Source: Actinomycetes bacterium (lineage in GTDB: Bacteria; Actinomycetota; Acidimicrobiia; Acidimicrobiales; Ilumatobacteraceae). From it: DNA of 64,000 nt. Shown here piece after piece: positions 23,777 through 32,383 of the stretch (the stretch's first letter is position 1; the number at the start of each line of letters is the position of its first letter). Under the pieces are notes generated by a model. The model saw only the letters and a program-made list of their open reading frames with translations. It had not been told where the DNA came from and did no database searches. The stretch lies in NCBI GenBank assembly GCA_025358125.1, contig JANYKS010000103.1, positions 25,561 to 89,560 on the forward strand, written 5' to 3'. The translations under genes were made by a program, and so were the position numbers.

Positions 23777-24477
23777 TCAGATGATCGTGCCGACAGCTTT
23801 GCCGATCAACGCGGTGATTGCCATCGCAACGGCTCCCCATACCGTGACGCGCAGCGCGGGTTTGGTCGCCTGTGCCCCGCCGACGCGGGCGCCGATGGTG
23901 AACGACGACGCTGAAGAACCGGCGACCTGCAATGGCCGAGCGGTGACCGTGTGGCAGATGCCGAGCTCGTCGCGGCTGTGCGCCCCGAGCGGGTCGTGGG
24001 CGAAGAGGCGGGCAGTCGGGCCTCACGTACGCTCGCGCCGAACGTACGCTCTGGTTGAGGTCTGCCCGCGTGATCGCCGCCCCGGCGCGGGAAGAGGCGG
24101 GCAGTCGGGCCGAACGTACGCTCTGGTTGAGGTCTGCCCGCGTGATCACCCGCCCGGCGCGGGAAGATGCGGGCAGTCGGGCCTCACGTACGCTTCACGT
24201 GCCTCGCGGGGCTAGATCTGCCTGTTCGGTGTCGGCCCCTGGGAGCTGACCGAGACGTACTCCCCGGTGGCCATCGACATCGCGCGCCGGCCACCGATCC
24301 GGCCGTCGCCGCCACGATCACTGCAGATCTCGACGCCCCGGTTGCCGACACGCCGACGATCAGGCTGGCCGTCGAGACGATCCCGTCGTTCGCACCGAGC
24401 ACCGCTGCTCGGAGCCATCCGATGCGGTCCGATCGGTGCAGTTCGCGCTCAAAGGACTTTCTCCCTCAAGCAACGTG
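23777..24477 (-). pseudogene. Decayed VIT1/CCC1-family metal transporter gene
   Basis: The minus strand keeps recognisable pieces of a VIT1/CCC1 iron/manganese transporter in different frames. FERELHRSDRIGWLRAAVLGANDG and IVSTASLIVGV (about 24350-24455) form the N-terminal helix region, AMSMATGEYVSVSSQ continues in another frame, and a C-terminal AHDPLGAHSRDELGI ... ITALIGKAVGTII ends at 23777. Between them the normal charged cytoplasmic segment is replaced by a 72-bp tandem repeat with stops. No intact start is seen. The gene is disrupted by at least one frameshift plus the repeat insertion. Confidence 0.85.
24039..24182. repeat. 72-bp tandem repeat, two copies plus flanking partial copies
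   Basis: Copy 1 (24039-24110) and copy 2 (24111-24182) differ at only a few positions. Each begins cgaacgtacgctctgg and ends gcgggcagtcgggc. Partial copies flank the pair (about 24005-24031 and from 24183). Each unit contains the inverted repeat CTGCCCGC/GCGGGCAG, so it can fold into a hairpin. It sits inside the VIT1 pseudogene. Confidence 0.9.
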
Positions 24478-24551
24478 ACCTTCGGCGGTAGCGGACGAAT
24501 GCGGGATCGAGGTCCAATGGACGAAAGCGAACGACAACAGGAGGTTGAGTG

Positions 24552-24776
24552 ATGATGTTCTGGAACGGTGGCTGGGCGTGGGCGTGGCTCATGATCCCGA
24601 TGGTGCTGGTGATGTGGGCGGTGATCGCTTTGGTCGTCATCCCCTGGATGCGAACGGGTCGCGAACGGCCCCGTTCGCCGATTGACGGGCTCGATGACCG
24701 GTTCGCCGCCGGCGAGATCAGTGTCGAGGAGTACCGCTCTCGGCGCGACGAGTTGGAGCGCCGCACGCCGGTGTGA
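24552..24776 (+). CDS. Small membrane protein with C-terminal SHOCT domain
   Basis: About 74 residues from ATG 24552 (a GTG at 24549 is possible), with an AGGAGG ribosome site. One strong membrane segment (WAWLMIPMVLVMWAVIALVVI) is followed by a charged linker and the SHOCT motif GLDDRFAAGEISVEEYRSRRDELE. Same plan as the gene at 23232-23510. It converges with the P-type ATPase gene. Function unknown. Confidence 0.85.
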   Translation: MMFWNGGWAWAWLMIPMVLVMWAVIALVVIPWMRTGRERPRSPIDGLDDRFAAGEISVEEYRSRRDELERRTPV

Positions 24777-24787
24777 CACAGCCCGGC

Positions 24788-24828
24788 CCGACTTGGTCAG
24801 GCAGTGGCGGTGGCGAGGGCCAAGTCGG
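24788..24828. terminator. Inverted repeat between convergent SHOCT and ATPase genes
   Basis: CCGACTTGG (24788-24796) and CCAAGTCGG (24820-24828) are perfect complements separated by 23 nt, spanning the stop codon of the P-type ATPase gene. The loop is long and there is no U-tract, so a terminator role is only possible. Confidence 0.35.
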
Positions 24829-26749
24829 ACGAGGTCGGGCCGGTGTCGATACGGACGTGGAGCAGTTTGGTTGAGTTGACGAAGACGAGTATGTCGGGGC
24901 CGAGGTGGATGATCGCGGCTTGGACGGGGCCGATGAGTCCGAGCAAGGCTGCGGTGATGCCGAGGACGTGGACGACGCCGACACCGACGAAGAGGTTCTC
25001 CTTGATGGTCCGGTAGGCGCGGCGGGCGATCGCCCGGGCGAACACGATTTTGGAGAGGTCGTTTGTCAGCAGCGCGATATCCGCCGCTTCGAGAGCGGCC
25101 TGGGTGCCGCCGACACCCATCGCGATGCCGACATCTGCGGTGGCCAGCGCTGGGGCGTCGTTGATGCCGTCGCCGACCATCGCGACACGATGACCATCTT
25201 GTTGCATCGCGCGTACGGCGTCGACTTTGTGTTCCGGGAGGAGGTCTGCGATGACCTCGTCGATGCCGAGTTTGGCGGCGATCTGATTCGCTGCGGCTGC
25301 GTTGTCGCCGGTGAGCATCGCGATGCGGCGGATGCCTGTGGAGCGGAGCTGGGCGATCGCGTCGCGGGCGCCGGGGAGGATCTGGTCCGCGAAGTGGATC
25401 GCGCCGACGACCGTGCCGTCGATCGCGACCCAGGCGACGGTTGCGGCCGGGTCGTGTTCCGGGATGGCGATGGCGTTGTCGGTGAGGAGTCGCTGGTTGC
25501 CGACGAGGATCGATCTCGCGTCGACGACGGCGGCGACACCGCGGCCGTCGACCGTTTCGAATGTGGTCGGTTCCGGGATGGTGATGCCGGCAGCGATGGC
25601 GTGTTCGACGACGGCTTCGGCGAGCGGGTGCCCGGAGCGACGGTCCGCTGCGGCGGCGAGGGTGGCGATGTCGGTCTCGGTGTAGGAGGGGTCGAGCACG
25701 GTGATCGTTTCGACCTTTGGTCTGCCGATGGTCAGAGTGCCGGTCTTGTCGAACACGACGGTGTCCACTTGGGCGAGGGCCTCGAGATGGATGCCGCCTT
25801 TGACGAGGACACCGCTGCGGGCCGCTCTGGCGATCGCCGCGATCATCACCATCGGTGTCGCCAGACCGAGCTCGGCCGGGGATGTGAAGATCATCAGGGT
25901 GACGACCTTGCGAACGTCGCGGGTGACGATGAACACGATCACGAGGAACACGACCACGACCGGGATCAACCAGGCGGCGACGCGGTCGGCCAGACGTTGG
26001 ATCGGGGCCTGGGACGCCTCGGCTTGCTCGACGAGGCTCACGATCCGGGCGAAGGTCGTGTCCTGACCGGCGCGTTCGGTCCGAACGTCCAACGCACCGG
26101 CCTGAAGAATCGTGCCGGCGAACACGGTGGAATCAAGCTGTTTGTCCTTCGGCGTCGGTTCGCCTGTGATCGACGCCTCGTCGACGGCACCCGTACCGGT
26201 CACGACGACACCGTCGACAGGGATCTGCTCGCCGGCACGAACCAGGATCACGTCACCGGGACGGATCGAGTCGATGTTGACGACGCGTTCGCCCGCAGTG
26301 TCGCGGAGCCGGGCTGTTCGCGGTACCGAACCGATCAGTCCCTTGATCGAGGCCCTGGCCCGCTCGGTGTTGAGGTCGGCGATGAACTCGGCCAGCAAGA
26401 TGATCGTCATCAGCACCGCACCGGCGACCGCTTCACCGCCGATCAACGCGATGATCGTTGCAAACGTCACAAAGATTTCGGTGCCGATCTTGTGCTCGTT
26501 GACGAGATCGGACAGACCGGTCTTGGCGAGCGGGTACAGCCCGACCGCGACCGTCGCCCACAACACCCCGACCGGCACCCGGTCTTGGGCATAGGCGAAC
26601 ACGAAGATCGCGACGATCACGATCCGCGCGACCTCGACCCACCGGCTGCGGGTCATCGCGGCTGCGAAACCACCCGTCGCTGTGAGCGCTTCACGATGGC
26701 GATCTTTCGGCACCACGAGGTCGTCCTGGGTTGAGTCCGAAAGCCTCAT
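24797..26749 (-). CDS. Heavy-metal P-type ATPase with an unusual SPA transmembrane motif
   Basis: A 650-residue P1B-type ATPase, starting at ATG 26749 inside the ArsR stop (ATGA). It has the actuator TGEPTPKD, phosphorylation site DKTGTLT, SGHPLAE (the HP motif that marks P1B pumps), and hinge MVGDGINDAPALA. There is no N-terminal heavy-metal-binding domain. The metal-selecting motif in the sixth helix is TSPAELGLATP, where most relatives have CPC or SPC, so the coordinating Cys is replaced by Ala. The metal is not predictable. Co-transcription with an ArsR sensor implies metal-induced export. Confidence 0.92.
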   Translation of the reverse strand: MRLSDSTQDDLVVPKDRHREALTATGGFAAAMTRSRWVEVARIVIVAIFVFAYAQDRVPVGVLWATVAVGLYPLAKTGLSDLVNEHKIGTEIFVTFATIIALIGGEAVAGAVLMTIILLAEFIADLNTERARASIKGLIGSVPRTARLRDTAGERVVNIDSIRPGDVILVRAGEQIPVDGVVVTGTGAVDEASITGEPTPKDKQLDSTVFAGTILQAGALDVRTERAGQDTTFARIVSLVEQAEASQAPIQRLADRVAAWLIPVVVVFLVIVFIVTRDVRKVVTLMIFTSPAELGLATPMVMIAAIARAARSGVLVKGGIHLEALAQVDTVVFDKTGTLTIGRPKVETITVLDPSYTETDIATLAAAADRRSGHPLAEAVVEHAIAAGITIPEPTTFETVDGRGVAAVVDARSILVGNQRLLTDNAIAIPEHDPAATVAWVAIDGTVVGAIHFADQILPGARDAIAQLRSTGIRRIAMLTGDNAAAANQIAAKLGIDEVIADLLPEHKVDAVRAMQQDGHRVAMVGDGINDAPALATADVGIAMGVGGTQAALEAADIALLTNDLSKIVFARAIARRAYRTIKENLFVGVGVVHVLGITAALLGLIGPVQAAIIHLGPDILVFVNSTKLLHVRIDTGPTSSDLALATATA

Positions 26750-27105
26750 CCTGCTGCCCTGACGAACTCGCCGGACGCGGCCTCGTGGCCGGTACCGGTT
26801 GCGTGGTCGGCGTGGAACAGGGCCTCGGTCGTCAGCCGCGCGAGGTGTGCGTTCTCGACGACGTAGAACATCTGGGTGCCGTGACGACGGGTTCGCACCA
26901 GCTTCGCCAACCGTAGTTTGGCGAGATGCTGCGACACCGACGACGCAGGCGAGCCGACGTGGGCGGCCAACTCGTTGACGGAATGCTCGCCGTGCAGCAG
27001 TGCCCACAGGATCCGCAGACGCGTCGGATCGGCCAACAACTTCAACGTGACAGCGGCAGCGTCAATCTGCTCGTCGGACGGCATTCCCGTTATCTGCGTA
27101 TTCAT
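26746..27105 (-). CDS. ArsR/SmtB-family metal-sensing repressor
   Basis: A 119-residue winged-helix protein from ATG 27105. LKLLADPTRLRILWALLHGE, SVNELAAHVGSPASSVSQHLAKLRLA and RRHGTQMFYVVENAHL are the canonical ArsR order. C-terminal His residues (FHADHATGTGHE) could form a CzrA/NmtR-type metal site; no ELCVCDL-type Cys motif is present. It overlaps the ATPase gene it presumably controls. A perfect inverted repeat spans its own start codon. Confidence 0.92.
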   Translation of the reverse strand: MNTQITGMPSDEQIDAAAVTLKLLADPTRLRILWALLHGEHSVNELAAHVGSPASSVSQHLAKLRLAKLVRTRRHGTQMFYVVENAHLARLTTEALFHADHATGTGHEAASGEFVRAAG

Positions 27106-27114
27106 GCAGATAAC
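27089..27114. promoter_or_regulatory. ArsR-type operator overlapping the repressor start codon
   Basis: GTTATCTGC (27089-27097) and GCAGATAAC (27106-27114) are perfect 9-bp arms with an 8-nt spacer holding the ATG of the repressor gene. ArsR/SmtB repressors typically bind AT-rich 12-2-12 type dyads at this position, so autoregulation of the repressor/ATPase operon is very likely. Confidence 0.75.
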
Positions 27115-27228
27115 GCTATACCGCGGCCCTCGCCGATGCAACCAGCCGATGCGACCAGCCGATCGGAGACAGATCGATGCGACCGCACGTCGCTGGGCGG
27201 GACTACGTCGAACCGGTCGTCAGGCGGC

Positions 27229-27852
27229 TCATATCTCAGGGCCCACCGTTCGTGTTGCGACGACGTCGATGAGCGCGGACATCCCGACGTGGCCGGTTCC
27301 TTCACGAACGACAGCGTCGTACTCGCGGACTGATTCGATCTCGAGTCCGTCGAGTTCGGCGCGAAGCTGATCTTCGGTGTAGAGATGGGACGCGATCGGG
27401 GGCCCGCCGGTGCCGTACTCGAGCTGTTCGACACGGTAACCGTGGAGAAGGAGCGTGCCGCCGGGAACGAGCGCGTCGCGCATCCGGCGGAACATGACTC
27501 GCCGTTGCTCGGGAGGAGCGAACTGGACGAAGACTGCCACGACCCCATCGACCGATGCCAGCGGCCAGGCATAGTCGTCGACGCCGGCCACGGCGAACCC
27601 GATGTCGACGCCGCGCTCGCGAGCGAGGCGCTCCGCCTTGCCGACGGCCACCGGCGACGGGTCGCAGGCGTCCACGACGAGGCCGCGCGAGGCCAACCAG
27701 GCGCTGTTGCGGCCCTCGCCGTCGGCGACGCACAGCACCCGTTGCCCGGCTTCGAACCGACCCGCCTCGCGCACGAGGAATGCCGCGGGTTCGGTGCCGA
27801 ACAGGTAGTCCTCGCCGCAATACCGCTGGTCCCAGCCCTGGTCGGCCGTCAC
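27229..27852 (-). CDS. SAM-dependent methyltransferase (TehB-like)
   Basis: A 207-residue class I methyltransferase. WDQRYCGEDYLFGTEPAAFL is the characteristic opening of a thiopurine/tellurite-type methyltransferase group. VLCVADGEGRNSAWLASRG is the SAM loop, DACDPSPVAV the acidic-loop position, and VFVQFAPPEQR the post-motif. Members can methylate small thiols, tellurite or similar. It lies in a metal and sulfur stress cluster between ArsR and DUF302 genes; the substrate is inferred only. Confidence 0.85.
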   Translation of the reverse strand: MTADQGWDQRYCGEDYLFGTEPAAFLVREAGRFEAGQRVLCVADGEGRNSAWLASRGLVVDACDPSPVAVGKAERLARERGVDIGFAVAGVDDYAWPLASVDGVVAVFVQFAPPEQRRVMFRRMRDALVPGGTLLLHGYRVEQLEYGTGGPPIASHLYTEDQLRAELDGLEIESVREYDAVVREGTGHVGMSALIDVVATRTVGPEI

Positions 27853-27892
27853 TTCGTGGCCGGTTCGAGGACGACGACGTTGTCCGCTCCGC

Positions 27893-28288
27893 TCACGGCT
27901 GTTGGCGGAGGGTGTCGAGGGCGGCGCGGATGCGTCGGCCGGCTTCGTCGGCCACGGGCACGAGCTCGTCGCGGCCAGGGACTTCGGCGATGACTTTCGG
28001 GTCGAGCGCTTCGACGATCGTGCAGCCGTCGCCGGCTCGGACGACGACGTTGCACGGCAGGAGCAGCCCGATCTTGGGTTCGATCTCGAGTGCCTGATGT
28101 GCGAGCTGCGGGTTGCAGGCGCCGAGGATCAGATACGGCTCGATGTCGGCCCCAATCTTGGCTTTGAGGGTCGCCTGAACGTCGATCTCGGTGAGGATGC
28201 CGAAGCCCTGTGCGGCGAACGCCTCCCTCACCTTGGCCACGGCTTCGTCGTAGGACAGATCCATCTCGATGGTCAGCGCATAGTTCAT
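27893..28288 (-). CDS. DUF302 domain protein
   Basis: A 131-residue protein. The DUF302 core includes YDEAVAKVREAFAAQGFGILTEIDVQATLKAKIG, here in its usual order, and continues with YLILGACNPQLAHQAL and GLLLPCNVVVRAGDG with its Cys. Structure of the family is known but its role is not; it is often found with sulfur and metal stress genes. The start is 24 bp downstream of the persulfide dioxygenase-like gene on the same strand, so the two are probably co-transcribed. Confidence 0.9.
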   Translation of the reverse strand: MNYALTIEMDLSYDEAVAKVREAFAAQGFGILTEIDVQATLKAKIGADIEPYLILGACNPQLAHQALEIEPKIGLLLPCNVVVRAGDGCTIVEALDPKVIAEVPGRDELVPVADEAGRRIRAALDTLRQQP

Positions 28289-28312
28289 GATTGCTACTCC
28301 TTGTTTGGTGGT

Positions 28313-29821
28313 TTACGACTTCGGCGGCGGTTCGGCGTGTGAGAGGCGCGGCTGTTTTTGTGCGGTCGTCCAGTCGTCGTCGATGAGGACAATCCGACGG
28401 CCCGTCCGGTCGAGCAGCGACGATGCGATCGAGGCCCGGTAGCCCGAGGCGCAATGAACCCACACGTCGCCGTCGGGTATCTCGCTCACTCGGTCTTGGA
28501 GTTGATCGAGCGGTACGTGAACTGCCCGCTCGAGGTGGCCTGCGGACCATTCGTCGTCTCGGCGGACATCCAGCACGACGATCGCCCCCGTGCGGCCGAC
28601 CTCCTCGGCCAGATCGGCGAAGGTCGCGGTCCGGTACGACCGCAACTCTCCGCCCGCACCCCACTTTCGAAGCCCGCCTGTGGCTGCGCCGGCCGGTCGA
28701 TCGATCCCGATCCGCGCGAGGTCGCGCTGCGCGATCGCGACTTCCTCGGCGGTGTCACCGACCAGTGTGACCGGGGTTCCCCACGGGATCGTCCAGCCGA
28801 GATAGGTGACGAACTGGTCGTCCAGCTCGACGTTGACCGTGCCGGCCAGGTGCGAGTGGGCGAATGCTCGGCGGGCTCGCAGGTCCACCACCCAGTCTCC
28901 GGCGTGGATGCGGCGGCGTAGCTCGACGGGGTCCACGGGGGCCGGCGGCGACAGGTCGGCCGCTGCCGGGCCTCGGCGATTGCGCTGGCCCATGTGTGCG
29001 TAGTAGCGCGGGTAGGCGGTGAGACCGGACATCAGTTGCTCCACGAACTTGTCCTCGTCGTCGACGATCAGCGCGACGTTCGTCGTCCGTTCTGTGGCGA
29101 TGGTGCTCGCGTCGGTGCCGCTCGCCTGGGTCGAGGAGCAAAAGCTCCCGAATCCGTGCGTCGGCTGGACCGCGACGTCGTCAGCCAGCTCTGCGGCGAG
29201 CCGGCGCACCGAACGGAACTGTGCCCTCGTCAGGGGTTCGGTCTGGTCGTCGGCAATCAGGTCGGTGCGGCCAACGGTGCCGTACAACATCGACCCCCCG
29301 GTGAACACCGCGAGAGGACGCCCGGCCTCACTGATCACATACGACAGATGATGCAGCGTGTGCCCTGGGGTGTGTACGGCTCGGACGGAGAAATGCCCGA
29401 CCGGCACCTCATCGCCATCGCGGACACCCCGACGATCGAACTCGACGTCCTCGTCGGCCGACAACACGTAATCAGCGCCAACCACCCGGGCCAGCTCGAG
29501 ACCCCCGGTCACGTAGTCGTTGTGGACGTGCGTCTCGAACACGTGAGTGATCCGGACACCGAGGCGCTCGGCCACCGCCAACACGCGGTCGATGTCGCGC
29601 TGCGGGTCGATCACCGCCGCGACCTCGCCGTCGGTCACGAGGTAGCTGCGGTCACCCAACGACTTCGTCTCGATCGTCACGATCTCGGTTCTCTCGCCGC
29701 CGTTCACGCGCACGTCACCGCCCCGACCGTCGGAGCGCACCACTGCGAGACCGCCGGCTCGGGCAGCGATCACTGCCTCCTCCGGCGAGACCTGTCCAAC
29801 CGGTTCAGAACTATCAGTCAT
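28313..29821 (-). CDS. Metallo-beta-lactamase/persulfide dioxygenase-like protein with two rhodanese domains
   Basis: A 502-residue protein from ATG 29821 with a GGAGGT ribosome site. A 40-residue N-terminal extension precedes an ETHE1-like MBL domain (ETHVHNDYVTGG, VHTPGHTLHHLSY, FTGGSMLYGTVGRTD). Two rhodanese modules follow. The first (VDLRARRAFAHSHLAGTVNV ... VTLVGDT) lacks the active Cys and is probably structural. The second has VHCASGYRASIASSLL with an active Cys. The likely role is oxidising glutathione- or mycothiol-type persulfides and moving sulfane sulfur. It belongs with the DUF302 gene. Confidence 0.9.
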   Translation of the reverse strand: MTDSSEPVGQVSPEEAVIAARAGGLAVVRSDGRGGDVRVNGGERTEIVTIETKSLGDRSYLVTDGEVAAVIDPQRDIDRVLAVAERLGVRITHVFETHVHNDYVTGGLELARVVGADYVLSADEDVEFDRRGVRDGDEVPVGHFSVRAVHTPGHTLHHLSYVISEAGRPLAVFTGGSMLYGTVGRTDLIADDQTEPLTRAQFRSVRRLAAELADDVAVQPTHGFGSFCSSTQASGTDASTIATERTTNVALIVDDEDKFVEQLMSGLTAYPRYYAHMGQRNRRGPAAADLSPPAPVDPVELRRRIHAGDWVVDLRARRAFAHSHLAGTVNVELDDQFVTYLGWTIPWGTPVTLVGDTAEEVAIAQRDLARIGIDRPAGAATGGLRKWGAGGELRSYRTATFADLAEEVGRTGAIVVLDVRRDDEWSAGHLERAVHVPLDQLQDRVSEIPDGDVWVHCASGYRASIASSLLDRTGRRIVLIDDDWTTAQKQPRLSHAEPPPKS

Positions 29822-29915
29822 CAACGACCTCCATCAGTCGACCGTGAGTAAAGCATACCCCCGGTGGTATCCGATGAAACCCTCGCTGACCGGAACCGAT
29901 GAGACGGACCAGGGC

Positions 29916-30959
29916 TTATGTTCGGGTCAGGACGACTTTGAGTGCGCCGGTGTCAGCGGCACGGGCGAAGACGTCGTAGGCCTCCTCGAACTGCTCGAGC
30001 GTGAAGTGGTGGGTGACGAACCGACTGGCGTCGAGCTGGTCGCTGATCACGAGACGGAGCAACGTGGGCGTCGTGTAGGTGTCGACGAGTCCAGTCGTGA
30101 TGGTGACGTCGCGACTCCACAGGTCTTCGAGGTGCAATGTGGCCGGCTCGCCGTGCACGCCGATGTTGGCGATGTGACCACCGGGCCGGGCCAGGCGGAC
30201 GGCAAGCTCGAACGTCGCCGGCGTGCCGACGGCCTCGATCGACACGTCGGCTCCCAAGCCCCCGGTCAGCTCGGCGACGATCGCAACGGCGTCCTCTCGG
30301 GAGTTGTTGACGACGACATCGGCGCCGAATTGCTTTGCGGCCTCCAACCGGCTGTCGGCCAGATCGATGGCGACGATGTGACTCGGGCTGAACAGCTGAG
30401 CGCCCATGATGGCGGCAAGCCCGATCGGGCCGGCGCCAACGACCGCGACGACATCGCCCGGCCGCACGGTGCCGTTGAGGACACCCACCTCGTAGCCGGT
30501 CGGCAAGATGTCGGCCAACATCAGGATCTGCTCGTCGGCGACACCTGGCGGCACCTGATAGGTGGACGTGTCGGCGAAGGGAACGCGAACGTACTCGGCT
30601 TGAGTGCCGTCGATCTTGTGGCCGAGGATCCATCCGCCGCCACCGAGGCATTGGCCGTAACGGCCTTCGCGACAGAAGCGGCACGCACCGCACGACGTGA
30701 TGCACGAGACGAGCACACGGTCGCCGACCTTGACCGTCTTGACGCCGGCGCCCACCGTCTCGACCGTTCCGACGGCCTCGTGGCCGAGGATCCGGCCATC
30801 CGTCACCGCCGGGACATCACCCTTCAAGATGTGCAGATCGGTGCCGCAAATCGTGGTGGCGTCGACGCGGATGATCGCGTCGGTGTCGCTTAGGATCGCA
30901 GGCTTGGGTACGTCTTCCCAAGCCTTCATTCCGGGACCGTGGTAGACAAGTGCTTTCAT
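29916..30959 (-). CDS. Zinc-dependent alcohol dehydrogenase (MDR family)
   Basis: A 347-residue enzyme from ATG 30959, with AGGAGGTCTGCC just upstream. CGTDLHILKGD and GHEAVGTVETVG hold the catalytic zinc site. CITSCGACRFCREGRYGQC supplies the four-Cys structural zinc, and VVGAGPIGLAAIMGA is the NAD loop. It resembles 2,3-butanediol or isopropanol-type dehydrogenases (LADILPTGYEVGV). It stands alone between the persulfide gene and the DsrE/AhpD operon, so it may use formaldehyde or short alcohols; this is not determined. Confidence 0.92.
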   Translation of the reverse strand: MKALVYHGPGMKAWEDVPKPAILSDTDAIIRVDATTICGTDLHILKGDVPAVTDGRILGHEAVGTVETVGAGVKTVKVGDRVLVSCITSCGACRFCREGRYGQCLGGGGWILGHKIDGTQAEYVRVPFADTSTYQVPPGVADEQILMLADILPTGYEVGVLNGTVRPGDVVAVVGAGPIGLAAIMGAQLFSPSHIVAIDLADSRLEAAKQFGADVVVNNSREDAVAIVAELTGGLGADVSIEAVGTPATFELAVRLARPGGHIANIGVHGEPATLHLEDLWSRDVTITTGLVDTYTTPTLLRLVISDQLDASRFVTHHFTLEQFEEAYDVFARAADTGALKVVLTRT

Positions 30960-31143
30960 GGCAGACCTCCTGGTCGTCTCGAGGCCCACTATGAACTGCA
31001 CGGGAGCGGCCAGGTAGGGGCCAAGGTCACTTCGGCGAGGACGTGATCCAATCTACGTCACCAGATTCTGTCCCCCACGCCGTTGCGGATGTCGGGCCTT
31101 TCTGCCCTGGCTTGCGGAGGTGGTGCGGGTGTCCTATGGACAA

Positions 31144-31308
31144 ATGAGGACACGCGTGGTGATTCTGGGCGCCGGGCTGTACGCGTGCAAGGCATCGGTC
31201 GACCTGTTCGGCTTGGAGAAGAACGACCTCATCCCCCAGGTCCAAGACATCATCACCGTCGGTGAGTTCTACGAGATCGCCGCCGGCGGCCAGATACTCT
31301 TCACGTGA
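31144..31308 (+). CDS. DsrE-family fragment (C-terminal half)
   Basis: A 54-residue product from ATG 31144. RVVILGAGLYACKASVDLFG and LEKNDLIPQVQDIITVGEF match the C-terminal half of DsrE/DsrF-like sulfur-relay proteins, with the conserved Cys. The N-terminal half (about 60-100 residues) is absent, and the 184 bp upstream do not encode it in any frame. It is either a remnant or a shortened protein still translated, because its stop overlaps the AhpD-like gene by GTGA and may drive its translation. Confidence 0.6.
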   Translation: MRTRVVILGAGLYACKASVDLFGLEKNDLIPQVQDIITVGEFYEIAAGGQILFT

Positions 31309-31691
31309 CGACCATGGACCACTACAAGAACGTGATCGACGACCTGAAAGAACCCACTCGGTCGCTGAGCCGGATGATACCCGACGTGTGGGCCGGGTTC
31401 TCCCATCTCCACGGAGCCGCGGTCGCCGACGGCGCACTGTCCGCCAAGGTCAAAGAGCTGATGGCCTTGTCGATAGCGGTGGTGAAGCAATGCGACGGGT
31501 GCATCGCCTATCACACCAAGGCCGCGGTCCGGCGTGGCGCCACCGCCCAGGAGGTGGCCGAGACGCTCGCCGTTGCGCTCTTGATGGACGGCGGCATCGC
31601 TTCGGTGTACGGGCCCCGCGCCTGGGACGCCTATCAAGAGTTCGCCGCGCCGCCCCCCGAGGCCACTGTGGTCACGGTGGCTGCCGAGTGA
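31305..31691 (+). CDS. AhpD-like carboxymuconolactone decarboxylase-family protein
   Basis: A 128-residue protein from GTG 31305. KELMALSIAVVKQCDGCIAYHTKAA carries the AhpD CxxC-x3-H motif. MDHYKNVIDDL and MDGGIASVYGPRAW are typical of single-domain CMD proteins used as thiol peroxidase partners. It overlaps the DsrE fragment upstream and PIG-L downstream (both GTGA), forming a tight four-gene operon. Confidence 0.92.
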   Translation: MTTMDHYKNVIDDLKEPTRSLSRMIPDVWAGFSHLHGAAVADGALSAKVKELMALSIAVVKQCDGCIAYHTKAAVRRGATAQEVAETLAVALLMDGGIASVYGPRAWDAYQEFAAPPPEATVVTVAAE

Positions 31692-32383
31692 CCCGTTCGA
31701 CAGCTGTCGCGGTGTCGTTCGGCGATCTTGCCCGCCTCGGCCCGATCGTCGCCGTCGTCGCTCACCCCGACGACGAGTCGTTCGGGCTGGGCGCCGTCCT
31801 CGCTGCCCTGGCTGCGGCCGGGGCGCAGATTCAGGTGTTGTGCTTCACCCACGGTGAGGCCAGCACGCTCGGGGCCAGCACGCTCGGGGCCTGCGCCGAG
31901 CTCGGCCTCGTTCGCCGCGACGAACTCCTCGCCGCGGCAGACGCGCTCGGTGTCTCACGGGTCCGCCTCGCCGACTACCCCGACGGCGGGCTCGGCGACG
32001 TGTCTCCCGACCTCCTCGACGCCGAGATCGAGGCCGATCTCGGCGATGCCGCCCTGCTCGTCGTGTTCGAGCCGGGCGGGGTAACCGGACACGCCGACCA
32101 CCGTGCGGCCACCGCTGCGGGCAAACGGGTCGCCGCACGTCATGGTCTGCCCGTGCTCGAGTGGGGCGTCGCACCAGACATCGCGTCCAAGCTCAATGCC
32201 GAACTCGGGACGAGCTTCGCGCCACTCGATGGTGTCGATGTCGTCGTCGACCGGTCCGCACAGCTCGCCGCAATCGGCTGCCACGTCAGCCAGGCGCGCG
32301 ACAACCCGGTCCTCGCCCGCCGCCTGCAACTGCAGGGAACGTCCGAGCGCATCCGGCTGACCGAACCCGGCGAGCGAGCATGA
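31688..32383 (+). CDS. PIG-L family deacetylase
   Basis: A 231-residue protein from GTG 31688. AHPDDESFGLGAVLAAL is the metal-binding HPDDE motif, and VTGHADHRAA gives the third ligand. MshB- and Mca-type members deacetylate GlcNAc-inositol or mycothiol conjugates. A 15-bp in-frame duplication gives STLGASTLGA after the HGEA loop. Overlap with AhpD and aminotransferase genes suggests a sulfur or thiol detoxification unit. Confidence 0.9.
   Translation: MTRSTAVAVSFGDLARLGPIVAVVAHPDDESFGLGAVLAALAAAGAQIQVLCFTHGEASTLGASTLGACAELGLVRRDELLAAADALGVSRVRLADYPDGGLGDVSPDLLDAEIEADLGDAALLVVFEPGGVTGHADHRAATAAGKRVAARHGLPVLEWGVAPDIASKLNAELGTSFAPLDGVDVVVDRSAQLAAIGCHVSQARDNPVLARRLQLQGTSERIRLTEPGERA

Noticed and set aside
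24005..24190. Tandem repeat considered as a CRISPR array
   Set aside because: Two contiguous 72-bp units without unique spacers and no cas genes; it is a tandem duplication inside a pseudogene.
24905..26734. Long plus-strand open frame (609 codons) opposite the P-type ATPase
   Set aside because: Acidic, low-complexity translation without family features; the minus strand encodes all ATPase motifs.
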